NCBI GenBank assembly: GCA_001931905.2
Contig: MSJI02000559.1
Span: 1 to 45,531 of the forward strand
Length of the DNA: 45,531 nucleotides
Direction of reading: 5' to 3'
DNA from: Cladosporium sp. IMV 00045
Lineage: Eukaryota; Ascomycota; Dothideomycetes; Cladosporiales; Cladosporiaceae
Shown here: positions 31,699 to 42,280 of the stretch, piece after piece
Numbering within the stretch: position 1 is the first letter of the stretch
Layout of the letters: each line of letters opens with the position of its first letter
Program-made: the position numbers and the translations under genes
The notes under the pieces: generated by a model
The model's database searches: none
Told to the model about the DNA's origin: nothing
The model's input: the letters and a program-made list of their open reading frames with translations, nothing else

Positions 31699-33665
31699 GG
31701 ATCTGGCCGGGGATTGTTTTATTCTTGCGAGCGCGCGTTGTAATATTTTGCACAAAGAAAGAAGAAGAGCATAATCGAGTCTCTGATGATATATGATAAG
31801 CACGACCACTTCATACCAATTCTCTACCTTGGTGCACAAGTAGAAACGATGAAGCTGACGCTTCATTGGCGATTTTAATACAGAAAAAGGTCAAGCGCCA
31901 CCTTCATAACCACAAGCACGGTCATGCAAGATCGTGGTAAACAAGAGCTAAGAGGGATGTACCCGGCCCCGGCAAACTCAAGCCAATATCGGCGGGAAAG
32001 ATACCACCAACCCGGAAGTGAAGATCCCGAGCGACGACGGGGTTCCGCAACATATTGCCTCCCGCAAAAGACATTATTACTTCACAGCACGCGGCCATCT
32101 TACCGCGGCACACCACTGCATCCGAGACATCCGGAGACTTTTCTTTAACCTATTCTTCTATTCCAACTTTTGGAAGCCTGTCCGGCATTTTCTTGAAAGC
32201 ATCATTCAAGTCGGCGCATGTCTTGCGCGCAAGCGAGCGTTTCTCGTTTCTTCTTCCTTTTCTTTTGATTCCCTGCATTTTCACCGACTTTGGTGCAATC
32301 TGTGCACACAGGTGACTTTTCTTCTCTTGTTCGCTTCATCTCTCGACCATTCATTTCACCGACTTGGCAGCTTGGGGTTAACTTTGGGATAGCATGGGCG
32401 CGGCTACGGCACGCCTCTTGGGTGGCTTGGGGGCGGGATATCGGCGCGGCATTCTTGTTTAATTAGTGCACTATATATTATTGCAAGCGCTCAAGCGATC
32501 AATCAATCAATCAATCAAATTGTTGATCATCAAAATTTGGATTGATTGACCAATCTATCAGGCGATTCATTTATCCGATTCAGGTGCATTGCTCTGTACG
32601 ATTTCACAATTGACATCAATGCTTTTGTATATGCAAACTTCGCCATCATGTACAATTGATTCTCTCGTTCTCTCTCTAAATAAGCTGTTCACGCGTCGTC
32701 ATCATCAAAGGCTGACGTTCCATCCAAACTTGACCAGCGATGTTCCAACGGTTGAACAACCGAACCCGAACCGTGCTGTCACCCTCCACATTCTCCACAT
32801 ACACAACCACCTTTTACAACCACACGCCAACGCCCAACCAACAACTCCACGTCTACGACTGTATGTTCCAAGGGTCACAACGACCCGGTCCATCCGCCAA
32901 GCCAAGTACCCACCCGACCTCTGCCGAAGCGTACCAATCTTTCGGCCATATGTACCAGAACTCTTACCCTCACACCAATACAAACGGACCAGTCGAGAAC
33001 GGCCTCTGCATCCGCATGTCTTGCAAATTGAGGCTCGCCATTGTCAGTTGACGCGAGCGAAGGAGCCTCGCCATGCTAGTTCCCCAACGTCCCCGTCGGG
33101 AGTGAAACGGGGACCTTCCAGACCTTCGATATGAGATAGAGACCATGATTGCTTGAGGCAACGCCTGCGATAAGGAATGCGACGACAGTGGCCATCGGCG
33201 TTCGGACTCACTGCTCTGATGTGGTTCGGTTCCTTGGCAAGTCGCATACGGACTCATCATTGTTAGCATCACAAGAAAGCTGAACGAGTCGTGGTGCAGG
33301 AATCAAAACGGCAATCTGAGCGGAATGTGAGTTTTCTCGCTTTCTGGTGGACACTTCGCACGTCTTTCACGATTCAATAAGTGAGAGTGCCTGCAGAGTG
33401 TGAAAGTAATGAACAGAGCGGGATGTTTTCGCTAGGCATATGGAACTATTCTTCACTTGGTGGATCGACTGGACCGAGCGAACGGAAATCAATTGGAATG
33501 TCCGCCTTCGGCGTTCGATAAGCTATACCTTCACGAAAAGGTGAGTACAGTATCGGTCAAGTAGTCATTTTATACAAGACTGTAGACTGTTGACCTTCAA
33601 TGAGCCTACTGATACTTCCTCCTCGCTCAATCATTGCGACGTGATCAGAGGACTTCCGCAAACCC
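31699..33665. other. 2-kb intergenic region
   Basis: No convincing gene. A 103-residue ATG frame at 32740-33051 (plus) is Thr/Asn/Pro-rich and lacks motifs; I leave it unsupported. AT-rich sequence at 32460-32580 includes the ATCA repeat listed separately. Confidence 0.45.
32498..32518 (+). repeat. (ATCA)5 microsatellite
   Basis: Five perfect ATCA units from 32498 to 32517, flanked by GCG and AAT, followed by further ATTGATT-rich sequence. A likely length-variable marker with no evident function. Confidence 0.9.
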
Positions 33666-34957
33666 TCAACCATCAGCATGATGGTCAATCCAAGGCAAAA
33701 TCTTCCCAGCAACCTCGAGATTATTCAACTCCAGAAACATCATATGCCCATTTCCATGAACGCCAACTTTCGCCAGCTCTAGGAACTCCACGTCAACACC
33801 CGCCTGCAACAAGTACGCAACGGTACAATGGTCGTAGACAGCATGGTAACTCGCCTCAGCACTGACAAACAAAACCGGAACCTGTGAGATATTCGACAAG
33901 CGACGAGCCGGCGAAGCCTGGAGAATGCAACTTAAGAGATTCGCGTTCGAAGCGCTAACGTTTTCTCTCACCAGCAATGATGCCTCGTCCCCAATGCGCG
34001 GATCGTACGCAATCGGCAGCAACGTCAATCCATAGGGTCGATTGCGATTCAGGGTTGGTCGAATGTAATTCGGATCAAATGGCGGGCCAGCATAGTTCTC
34101 GAACGGCGGGCCTTCGGATTCCAGACTCACGAGCGCTTTCACCAAGTGAGGTCTCACGTCAGCGAGTTTCCAGGCGAATGGACCACCCTGGCTATGTGCC
34201 ACGACGATTGCTGGACCAATGCGGTCTAAAAGGGCTGCATAGCTCGCGTTGTTGTAGCTGGCTTGAAGAGTAGCGTTGTTCTGTCCCGGGACTTGCGAGG
34301 CGTAGAAAGCGTCGAAGGTGGCATCGCCGGCGTGTCCGGAGCCCGGCCATTGGGTGTGCAGAGCTGCTTGCGGGTACGAAGGGAAATCCTTCGGCGCTGT
34401 AAATTGCTTTTCAATGGTTTCCACGGGGAACGCAGAGAGTTCCCCTTCTCCCGGAAGATACGGGGAACGCCCTCGCTGTGCTTGATCGGTCAGGTAGACG
34501 GTGTAGCCTTGCTTGAGAAAGTACGATGCCCATCCTTCACGGCCGTCTGGAGTGTTCAACCAGTTCTGCAAAAGTTAGCTCGCACTTGACTTGGGTTTCA
34601 GGAAGAAGCCCTACCGTTCCAGTCTGGCCATTGCCCGCAATGAAGACAATAGGGTGGTCATGGAGGCTCTGTTGAGGCTCGAGTTTCTCCACGTAGATTT
34701 GGCCAACCATGTAAGTCGCCGTGCTATTGCTCGTGGGCTATGTTTTGGTTAGTCCGACATTACTGAGCATGGAGGTATTGGACAAAGCTACGGACCAAAG
34801 TCGTTTCTACATATTGACCCCCGGCGTAGAAGTAAGATCGTTTTGCGTACGCTTCCGTTTGGTTGGGATCAGTCTGAGAATCTACAGCCTGCGCTATGTT
34901 CTGAAAGAAGAGTCCATTGAAGGAGAGGAAGATGCCAGCAGCCTCTTGAAATCGCAT
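33666..34957 (-). CDS. Alpha/beta hydrolase, probably secreted esterase-like
   Basis: Exons 34957-34796, 34737-34615 and 34565-33666 join in phase 0 to 394 residues; introns are 58 and 49 bp. The first donor is GTCCGT, unusual but followed by a good GACTAAC branch site and ATAG acceptor. The N-terminal 24 residues (MRFQEAAGIFLSFNGLFF…AQA) look like a weak signal peptide. The fold is seen in HPIVFIAGNGQTGTNW (oxyanion strand), YTVYLTDQAQRGRS, the nucleophile elbow AHSQGG (S220) and the late GNGHMMFLE (H369). PVLFVSAEASYH may supply the acid neighbourhood. Several N-x-S/T sites fit secretion. Substrate unknown; similar proteins are annotated as esterases. An in-frame ATG further upstream exists, but MRFQEA is the natural start because it gives the hydrophobic N-terminus. 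Confidence 0.85.
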
Positions 34958-35443
34958 TTTGAAAATGAATAAGCGTTTCGAACAAGTCTCAAGAAACGCC
35001 TGACGGCGCCGTGTCAGCCTTTCAATATAGCTGAACCGAGGTCTTTCATTCATCCGATGCCCCACTGTCGATCAATTACATGCTATGCTGAATCATGGTT
35101 GATGCAGGGACAGCAAGTCTAAATCGATCTGAGAAAACTTAAGGTACCTAAGCTGTCTCACGTATCTCCCTATTGAAACATACCTCTATGGTGGAGGATA
35201 GTAGCTCGAAAGAAGAGTGTTCTGCGGGAGATAGCTTCGAGTGAGACGGTTCTTCTTGGAAGGCGCATGCCAGGCAGATGACATGAATCAAAAAATGCTC
35301 TAGTGAAACCCAGCGTGCGAAATGCGATTGAACCATACGGCTTTATTTGAAATTCATGTCAATGGCGATGGGTCGTCGCCGCCTTCTATCATTTGTGGAT
35401 CTAGGCATGGCATACATACAGTCTTGCGTCACAAGAAATCCAA
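34958..35443. other. Spacer between the hydrolase and CIA1 genes
   Basis: About 490 bp that should hold the hydrolase promoter and the CIA1 3' UTR. No gene or clear motif is seen. Confidence 0.4.
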
Positions 35444-36745
35444 TTATTCATCAAGCGTCCAGACCTTGACCTCACCATCGTCTCCAGTCGTAACAATGAC
35501 TTCTTCACCTTCGAACCGCTTGTCCTTGTCCGCGCGAGGAGCCCATACGGCATGATTGACCTCGAAGACATCATGTGCGTTCTCTGCGACAGCCACAACT
35601 ACCCATTCAGTCACAGCACCAGCTTGCATTTGCTCGTCATTTTCAGGCGCAGAGGAAGCATCTGTCATGGCCACGTCGCTAGTGTTGCTTCCGTTTGACC
35701 ACCGCTCTTCGTAGACAACAATCTTGCCGTCGCTGCCTGTGCTCACAATTCTGCCGGTCTTCCTGCTCCAGCTCAAAGCGTATACTGCGCGCTCGTGGAC
35801 CTGAGGCAGCTTCGTCTCCTCCACCCAGTCCTCGTCGAAGTCCTTGTTCTTCCAGATCGTCGGCATCTTGCCCTGGCCTGTTGGCTCGACGGGCTTGTCT
35901 TTGGGAATGCGCTTCCATATCCGAATCGAGAGATCGTCTGAGCAAGTCGCCAATCTGGGACCAGCCCGGTCTCTCGTCTCGAGAAGAGCTTTCTGCCCGT
36001 CTCCAAGTCCCTCAGTATTTGCAAGTGCGCCCACTCTCTCTGCGCCCTCGAACTCAACCCACCACACCGTGCCCTTGTGTCCTTCGAGCAGAGCGCAACA
36101 AGCCCAGTCGTCCACATCTTCCCTCCAAAGTCTCACATTGTCGTCGTAACTTCCACTCGCCAGTAGCTCTTCCACAGGACTCCAAGCCACGCACTTAACA
36201 TCGCCCTCGTGCTCCTGCAGCACAGCGACCGTCTCAAAATTGTCGTCATCCAGCTCCTCCCAGATCCACACGCTCTTGTCGCGACTGCACGTCGCCAGCA
36301 GCGGTGCGGTAGGAGCAAAGCCCAAACTCTTGATCTCCGAATCGTGCCCGTCCAGAATCACCGCAAACCTCCACTCGTCGTCCTCCTCGTCTGCAGCGCC
36401 ATCACCACCCGCCAGGCCACTGGTGAAGTCGACTTCCCTCGCAGCCTCAGCCTTGCCGGCACCTTCTTCCCATCGCCGCCAGATTCCTGCGCTCGCGTCG
36501 AAGCTGCCGGTCGCAAGCACGCTCTCGCCGACGCTGTTCGGTTTCCACGAGCAAGATCTTATGGAGCGCTTGTGACCGCCGGCGATAGTGGAATGCTGCG
36601 CAAAATTGGTGAGGGAGTAGACGCGGACTGATTTGTCGGAGCAGGCTGTTGCGACGATGGGGAGGTGGGGGTGAGGTTGACTGGACCAGGCGCGGGAGTT
36701 GGATGATGGTGTGAGTATTGCCAGCGGCGAGATAGATGCGGGCAT
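35444..36745 (-). CDS. CIA1: Cytosolic iron-sulfur assembly protein 1 (CIAO1 homologue)
   Basis: A seven-bladed WD40 propeller, the docking subunit of the CIA targeting complex that hands [4Fe-4S] clusters to cytosolic and nuclear apoproteins together with Cia2 and Mms19. Single exon, 433 residues. Blades can be followed through ATACSDKSVRVYSL, GHKRSIRSCSWKP, ATGSFDASAGIWRRW, GHDSEIKSLGFAP, ATCSRDKSVWIWEE, EHEGDVKCVAWSP, ASGSYDDNVRLWRED, GHKGTVWWVEFEG, ATCSDDLSIRIWKR, STGSDGKIVVYEERW and TTGDDGEVKVWTLDE. The propeller is interrupted by Asp/Glu-rich inserts, as in other fungal members. ATG 36745 gives MPASISPLAIL; the frame is open upstream but has no better start. Confidence 0.95.
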   Translation of the reverse strand: MPASISPLAILTPSSNSRAWSSQPHPHLPIVATACSDKSVRVYSLTNFAQHSTIAGGHKRSIRSCSWKPNSVGESVLATGSFDASAGIWRRWEEGAGKAEAAREVDFTSGLAGGDGAADEEDDEWRFAVILDGHDSEIKSLGFAPTAPLLATCSRDKSVWIWEELDDDNFETVAVLQEHEGDVKCVAWSPVEELLASGSYDDNVRLWREDVDDWACCALLEGHKGTVWWVEFEGAERVGALANTEGLGDGQKALLETRDRAGPRLATCSDDLSIRIWKRIPKDKPVEPTGQGKMPTIWKNKDFDEDWVEETKLPQVHERAVYALSWSRKTGRIVSTGSDGKIVVYEERWSNGSNTSDVAMTDASSAPENDEQMQAGAVTEWVVVAVAENAHDVFEVNHAVWAPRADKDKRFEGEEVIVTTGDDGEVKVWTLDE

Positions 36746-37514
36746 GTTTGTGAGACGCTGATGCTCCAGGATCGTGGAGATTGTGATATGGTTGTAGTAA
36801 TCGAGACGAATGAAGAGCAATCAAAGGTATTGACACCACTGACTCTTGAAATCTTGGGTGTGACGTTTGGTGGGGTTGCACGACAAATGCGATTTCGGAG
36901 GCTTTACATTCGATTGATGTACATATGTACATTAGCTGGCGAAGGTAGGTTTAGTTTTCTGTTTACATGTGATTATTGTAAGATTTTCATAGAGACTTTA
37001 GATAGTGGGTGGATTAACTGATTATGTATTGATCCTATATTCTGATGATGATTATTATTAGGGTTAGGGTTGGGGTTATACTCGTTTCATTAAAGCTTCC
37101 GAGGATGGAATAGGAACAGAGAGCGAACAAGACTGTACTCTCTGCCACAGAAAATAAAATGCCACATACTATATAGCAGTATAGGCTTGACTTTTAGTCT
37201 ATTTTATTGTTAGCGAAGACGTAGTTCTTTCGGCAGTTGACACGAATCGAACCGATGATACAAAGTCGAAAGGTCGAAACCCTGTGAATACATGTATATG
37301 CAAGGGTCACATGCAAACAGAAACCACCCACGCCAATCTGTCTTGATATTTCACGCAAATGATGATACTTCATACGAATTTCTAGTTTGAAAGTGTGATA
37401 CAATTGCGTCCTGCTCCATCAGCCTGCCCACTTTGCTTGCTTCTAGTTCGAGCGGCTGCCAAATGATCGTTTGCTCACTCGCTCAGATCCGGTGCGCCAC
37501 AAAAGGCAGTATAA
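36746..37514. other. CIA1 upstream region
   Basis: About 770 bp holding the promoter of CIA1 and the 3' end region of the LURP-one-like gene. It is AT-rich from 36950 to 37230 and includes the telomere-like motif listed separately. No gene seen. Confidence 0.4.
37058..37077 (+). repeat. Short interstitial telomere-like repeat
   Basis: TTAGGGTTAGGGTTGGGGTT: two exact fungal telomere units and one degenerate unit, in AT-rich DNA. Too short to mark a true telomere; such motifs can arise by chance or by break repair, or bind Rap1/Tbf1-type factors. Confidence 0.7.
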
Positions 37515-38417
37515 TCATCCCTTCTGCGTTCGCGAAGGTCCAGGTACGCTGGGATAGCGGGGTGGTGGTTGCCAGCCTCTCTTACACATCGCCACTGTGG
37601 CATCGTCCGGACGAGGATTAAACCATTCATCTCCAAAGTGCACACCTTCAGGCAGTACGTCGCTAAGCATGACCCCAATGAGAGCCATCTGTTCATATCA
37701 GCGTTGTCCAGGCACGGTGTGGCTATGAAAAACGAGTCTTACCAATGTGAGGTCAACATTCGGAGCTACGGTGGCTTCCAGTACCTGGAACCAATCCTCG
37801 TTTATAGCTTTATTGTCAAGCTGAAACCGGCGGAAGGTTGCGATATGTCGTTGATCACAAATGACATCCGTCAGGATGCGTCCTTTGTGCCTGTGTCCCC
37901 GGACCCGTAGAACCACGTTGCTGTTTGCCGAGGAGCCTTCTCCTTTGGCATACGCAGGTGGATGGATGTTATCGAATCTAACATCGATAGCATCGCTCAT
38001 CCAACCAAGTGGTTCAGCTTCCAGCACGTGCTCACCATGCCTTCCAGAAGGCCCAGGCTGACCACCAGGCAGTTGGCAGTACCATGCTTTGGACTTTTGC
38101 GACCAGCTCCCTCGAATGTCAACCAGGGGCAAGCCGGACGCATCTTGCATCTCTCGTCTCCAGGTGATGCTCCATCGTTTTGGCGTCACAGAAAAGATAG
38201 TCTCTCCATTCGAAGCCAGTGTAACCCGTATATTGCGCTGAAAGATCTCACGCACATGGTCTGTCGTGATTCGAATCGTTGTCTCGGTTTCCGTTATATG
38301 TTCATCACGAAGAGCGACTGGGTAAGGGGGAACCTCAAGCTCTTTTGCTTCGGTAAAATGGTCGTCGGTGCGAACTCGACGCTCGAGAGCGCGAAAGAGT
38401 AGACGTGTAGCAGACAT
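37515..38417 (-). CDS. LURP-one-related / tubby C-terminal-like protein
   Basis: Exons 38417-37743 and 37688-37515 join in phase 0 across a 54-bp intron to 282 residues. The LOR fold is recognisable from alternating strands: RNIRVTLASNGETIFSV, MQDASGLPLVDIRG, then SNVVLRVRGHRHKGRI, and a final hydrophobic helix that the splice restores, VDLTLMALIGVMLSDV, typical of the family end. LURP-one proteins were first described in plants; phospholipid-scramblase-like and tubby proteins share the fold, which suggests membrane or lipid contact. The cellular role in fungi is not known. The residues after the helix are a polar, Pro-rich tail ending RTQKG. Start is uncertain: ATG 38417 gives MSATRLLFRALERR; the frame is open for about 17 codons upstream without a Met. 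Confidence 0.8.
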
Positions 38418-38454
38418 GATTTCGAGTCGGTCGCCCGACTGGATCAATAGAATC

Positions 38455-38867
38455 TCAGCACGGATTCGAACAAAACAGTGTCTGGTTCATGTCCGCAGAC
38501 CATGTGGGAGTCAAATCAACCCTGTAGTCGTCGCACATTGCAGCAGTCCTCAATGGAGGCTCGCTTACGAGTAACGCGGAGATGTTCATGGGTCCATCAA
38601 ATCCTTCGAGAAGTTGAAGGGGAAGTTGGAAGATACCGCTCCTGAGGTGGATACCGTTCCTCGTCATCGCATGATCAGTAGACATGAAAGCTGTGGCTCG
38701 TGCTCGTGCCGGTAGTTGTTCAAATCGCGACATCCCCTGACGAAGCAGCAATGAGTCGACGCGAAGGATGTCGACTAGTTGCAAAGTGTATTCAGCCCTT
38801 GTCGCATCAGCGGAGCAACATGTCACAGTCAGAAGCCGATGAAGCACGCACGGCACGTCTTCTCCAT
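38455..38867 (-). CDS. Possible small F-box-like protein
   Basis: A continuous frame down to 38455 reads EYTLQLVDILRVDSLLLRQG, then MSRFEQLPARARATAFM and SALLVSEPPLRTA. This is reminiscent of the divergent F-box proteins of Dothideomycetes (…ELLELILxxLP…DLLLxQRVSR…, and a later MFxTQPP block), but the homology is by eye only. No ATG opens that frame. A spliced model with ATG 38867, MEKT, a weak GTGCCG donor and an ACAAG acceptor before GCTGAA would supply one. If so, the protein is shorter than usual and may be a decayed copy. Confidence 0.33.
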
Positions 38868-39314
38868 GTTGGGAGGAATTAAAGAGGGTCGGTTTTTGGG
38901 GTTGACGTCCGTAGGATTGAAGCTAAATAAGCTACAGGAGGCGGTGCTTAGCTCGCTAAGCTTTTCTTAACCACGAACCACATGCTCCTTCAGAACAGAC
39001 ACCAACCTCCTACTCTCAACTTGATCGACTTCCTGGACGATCTCGTGGCTCAATGCACTGCTGAAGCCCAAGTCTTGACTCCACACGTTGGTATTGTATG
39101 GTCTCCCTCGGAAGAAAGGCCCACCCCCTGCGTGCGATCACTTTTTGCCACGTGCTTAAACTAACAGGACTTCAGACTCAATTTGCAATAGTTCAAAATC
39201 GTTAAATTGTCAGCGAATGTACTCTGTAATGTCATCGACGCATCCATGCAACGCATCATCATTCGCCAAGCCCCTCCGATCTCAGATATCAGACTCTTCT
39301 GACGTCTCGCATGG

Positions 39315-39938
39315 CTAGTTGCTGCTGTCAAGCGCCGCTTGCAGCTTCTGGATATCCTCGTTCGAAACTCCAGTGTATTCCAGAGCAGCCGAGCCTGACG
39401 GGTAGATGTTAGTCTAAGTGCTCCGCACGTGACACCAGCGTTTTGAGTACCTAGTGGAGTCGGGTGCGGCTGGTCCTGGTCGGTACCAAGAAGCACGTCT
39501 GCAAGTGTCATACAGGCAGACGGCACGTTGTCGATCCTGAACGCGCCTTCTCCAGTGGAACTGAACGCCACACCGGCACCTTGCGATTGACCTTTACATT
39601 GGTCTCCAGCAGGCTGAGGGAGGTCCTTGAAAGGCTATGGCTGTGCATCAGTCGTTGCGCATCGCTGAAGACTGACATTCAACTCACATCGTCGGCACGA
39701 GCCTCGACGGTCTCAGTCCCAACAACGGCACGTTTACTGTCGAAGTTCCCGCCCGCTGCTGCGCCTGTAATGCCACCAATTTCACCGCCGCTCGATTGAA
39801 TTAGCATGGGCACATCTCTGCCTTCGATGTGATCACTTACGCTATGCCAAGGATGAGAACGTTGACCGGCGCTGGACAGAACTGAACAAGTCCGAAACCA
39901 ACGGCTACGGCTGGGGCTGTGATTTGAGTGATTTTCAT
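39315..39938 (-). CDS. Small secreted-type protein, paralogue 1
   Basis: Four exons (39938-39841, 39790-39688, 39634-39451, 39394-39315) join in phase to 154 residues; introns are 50-56 bp, the last with a GACTAAC branch site. The N-terminus MKITQITAPAVAVGFGLVQF is a likely signal peptide, though less clear than in the partner. The C-terminal half reads FRIDNVPSACMTLADVLLG and ends LGSAALEYTGVSNEDIQKLQ, which aligns with the partner gene at 40995-41635 (VILDNVPAPCMNLATVLSG and LGSSTLSFSDLTQEERQTVQ). No known domain is recognised. The two genes diverge across a 1.06-kb gap. A role as effector or surface protein is only a guess from size and secretion. Confidence 0.75.
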
Positions 39939-40994
39939 GTTTGTAATGTGAAATGATTGAAAGACAAGATGGCGGATGACCGAAGCGACGAAATGGATGG
40001 AATTGGATTGCCTTTTAACAAATGCTGCATGAACTAAATGTTGGCTGCTTTCTTCCTCTCGACCGTCTGATCAATCTAATGACAGACAGAACAACCAGGC
40101 TTGGCGAGGACGAAGCCACAGTGTTGACCACGCGGACGAGCTTTCTGGCTCTGTTTCCGGCAATCCTACCATGAAGGGTCATAGCAGGCCACAGTGGACC
40201 CGGTGTCATTCCTACACTCACAAACGACGCCCCGTGATCGTCACGGAATGGCCAATCGTATTTCGCAAAGTCCGACGTATAGTAACGAACTAGAGGATCT
40301 ACTACATCAAAGTAGGCTTACACATCTCACAGTACCTGAACGGAATTGACCGGACCCACTCGACAGTATAGTGTTGTGCTAATGGAGCCTTGAGTATTCC
40401 TTCGTCTCTAAACGAAGCAAGCTTGTCGTCAACAAGACTCCTTCATTCCACGCATGACCAAAATATGGTGTACGCGTACATGAACTTCATGATGATACTC
40501 GAACTCCTTCGCATCTGCCGTGCCCTGCAAGTCGTTGCAAGCGACTCCGAACGTCCACAATGGCTAGGCCTCTCCATCCGTAAATCACTCATTCAACATA
40601 CTTCTCAGTCTGGATTCCACACTGGCACACTGGTGCAATCCTTAATGATGCAACGACGCATTTTGGAGCCCGGATATCCTCTCTCTTTAGGTCGATATTG
40701 ACCAAAAGTCCCTCATCAAACATCCTTCTCATCCTTCGAGTCGCGGCTTGCGTACAGAGGCACTCCGTAATGATGCAAGAACGCAACTTGCAGCTCAGGA
40801 ATTCTTGCGTTGGCGTGGACCGTAAATTGCTCATTGATCGGTTGCCCTTCGAGCAGGAGAGAAGACGCCTAGGCCATTTGCGGTTCGACAGCAGGCATAT
40901 AAACCTCACACGATGTCTCTCCTCCTAGGCCATAGACACAAACATTCACAACCGACAAATCACTCACAACAAACAACTCTTCATCACAAGCAAC
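39939..40994. promoter_or_regulatory. Divergent promoter region of the paired secreted genes
   Basis: This 1056-bp gap separates the two paralogues. CATATAAA at 40896-40903 is a good TATA box 92-99 bp before the plus-strand start. No equally clear TATA is seen for the minus gene. The short frames in the gap lack motifs. Confidence 0.55.
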
Positions 40995-41635
40995 ATGAAG
41001 CTCACCAGCACCAACTTCGGTCTTCTCGTCACCTTGGGCGTGTTCGCCCCTGCCTGCACAGCAGGCTTCATTGGGCTGATCGCAAAGGAAGGCTCAGGAG
41101 CCGCCAGGGCCGCCGAGACAGCAGCAGGAGGCGTTACTTCTGGCAGTGTCGCAGGTGGTGCGTTCGAGATCGATCCCCATTCCATTAAGACATGATTCCC
41201 GCTGATTCACTGTGACAGGCATTGGTGCCGGAACAAGCAACGGCCGAAGGATGGTTCGAAGTGCAAGCTTCAACCTTCTGAGGAGAGATGGCGACTACCC
41301 TCCGGGAGTCTCGGATGAATCGATCGATCAATGCATCGGCGCCGTCAACGACCAATTCAACAACGATGGCACTTCGGTTCAAATTCACGAGGATAACGAC
41401 AGTACGCGATCCATGAAGACTACGAGCCCGCTTAGAATGCAGTTTCGCTAATTATCAACCAGACGTGATCCTCGACAACGTCCCAGCGCCATGCATGAAC
41501 TTGGCTACAGTCTTGAGTGGCAACCCGGCACAGGCAGGAGGTCCCGTGCCGACAACCCTGGGATCCTCGACTTTGTCTTTCTCAGACCTGACCCAGGAGG
41601 AGAGGCAGACGGTCCAGGAAGTTCTTGACATCTAA
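40995..41635 (+). CDS. Small secreted protein, paralogue 2
   Basis: Exons 40995-41157, 41219-41401 and 41463-41635 join in phase to 172 residues; both introns are 61 bp. A clear signal peptide (MKLTSTNFGLLVTLGVFAPA, cut near CTAG) is followed by a Gly/Ala-rich segment, then SNGRRMVRSASFNLLRRDGD, which contains dibasic sites, and the shared C-terminal block VILDNVPAPCMNLATVLSG … LGSSTLSFSDLTQEE. It is homologous to the gene at 39315-39938 but with one fewer intron and a longer middle. The mature part has few cysteines, unlike many effectors. A TATA box lies at 40896-40903. The first donor (GTGCGT at 41158) could instead be GTGGTG three bases earlier, which would remove one Gly. Confidence 0.8.
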
Positions 41636-42280
41636 GCTGGCTGCGAGCTATGCAAGGAAAGTCGTTCTTTCTAGGGGCAGGGAATTGGAGAGGCCGGGCT
41701 TCAGGGCCCTTAGCTACGCTCGTTGATAGCCTTTGACTTGACTGAAAACATGGTCGATTCCTCAAGCTGCACTTTCATCAATTCCCATCACTTGACGGGG
41801 CTCCCGTTTAGATATGTTTCCAAGTGATGGGAGTGGTCTCTCTATCTCATAATCGAAGTGTGTGCGGTACTAGCCTGGAATGATCGATGCGACTCCAATA
41901 CGTGTAATCTGTAAACATCTCAACGGTCACTAACCGTACTTCTGAAGTCTCTCGGACGAGGTGACGACAATTACTCGTGCGTAACAACCTCTCACTGTTC
42001 ATTCGATCGTCAACTTCGCAGGTGCCTTGAACCGATGTCCGAATGGCCACGACATGTCAAGTGGCATCACCCACTAACTTCCTTCAACGTCACCAATCGT
42101 GGGAGTCTGGGTAGGTGGGTCAACCTACCTTCATCTACATCCTTCGTGATATTGATCTACTCCACTTAAGTTGACGAAGCGTCGACTAAAGCTCACTACA
42201 GCCTGAATTATATAATGCCCGCTCCATAATCTTCGTCTGCTTTCCAATCTGTCTTCTTTCCCATTGCTCTAACATTCTTC
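41636..42280. promoter_or_regulatory. Spacer and promoter of the wax-synthase-like gene
   Basis: TATATAA at 42209-42215 lies 66-72 bp before the start codon, a typical fungal TATA position, followed by a pyrimidine-rich leader (TCTGCTTTCCAATCTGTCTTC). No gene is seen in the rest. Confidence 0.6.

Noticed and set aside
37236..37262. Minus-strand GGTTCGATTCG, resembling a tRNA B box
   Set aside because: I cannot build a T-arm, acceptor stem or A box around it.
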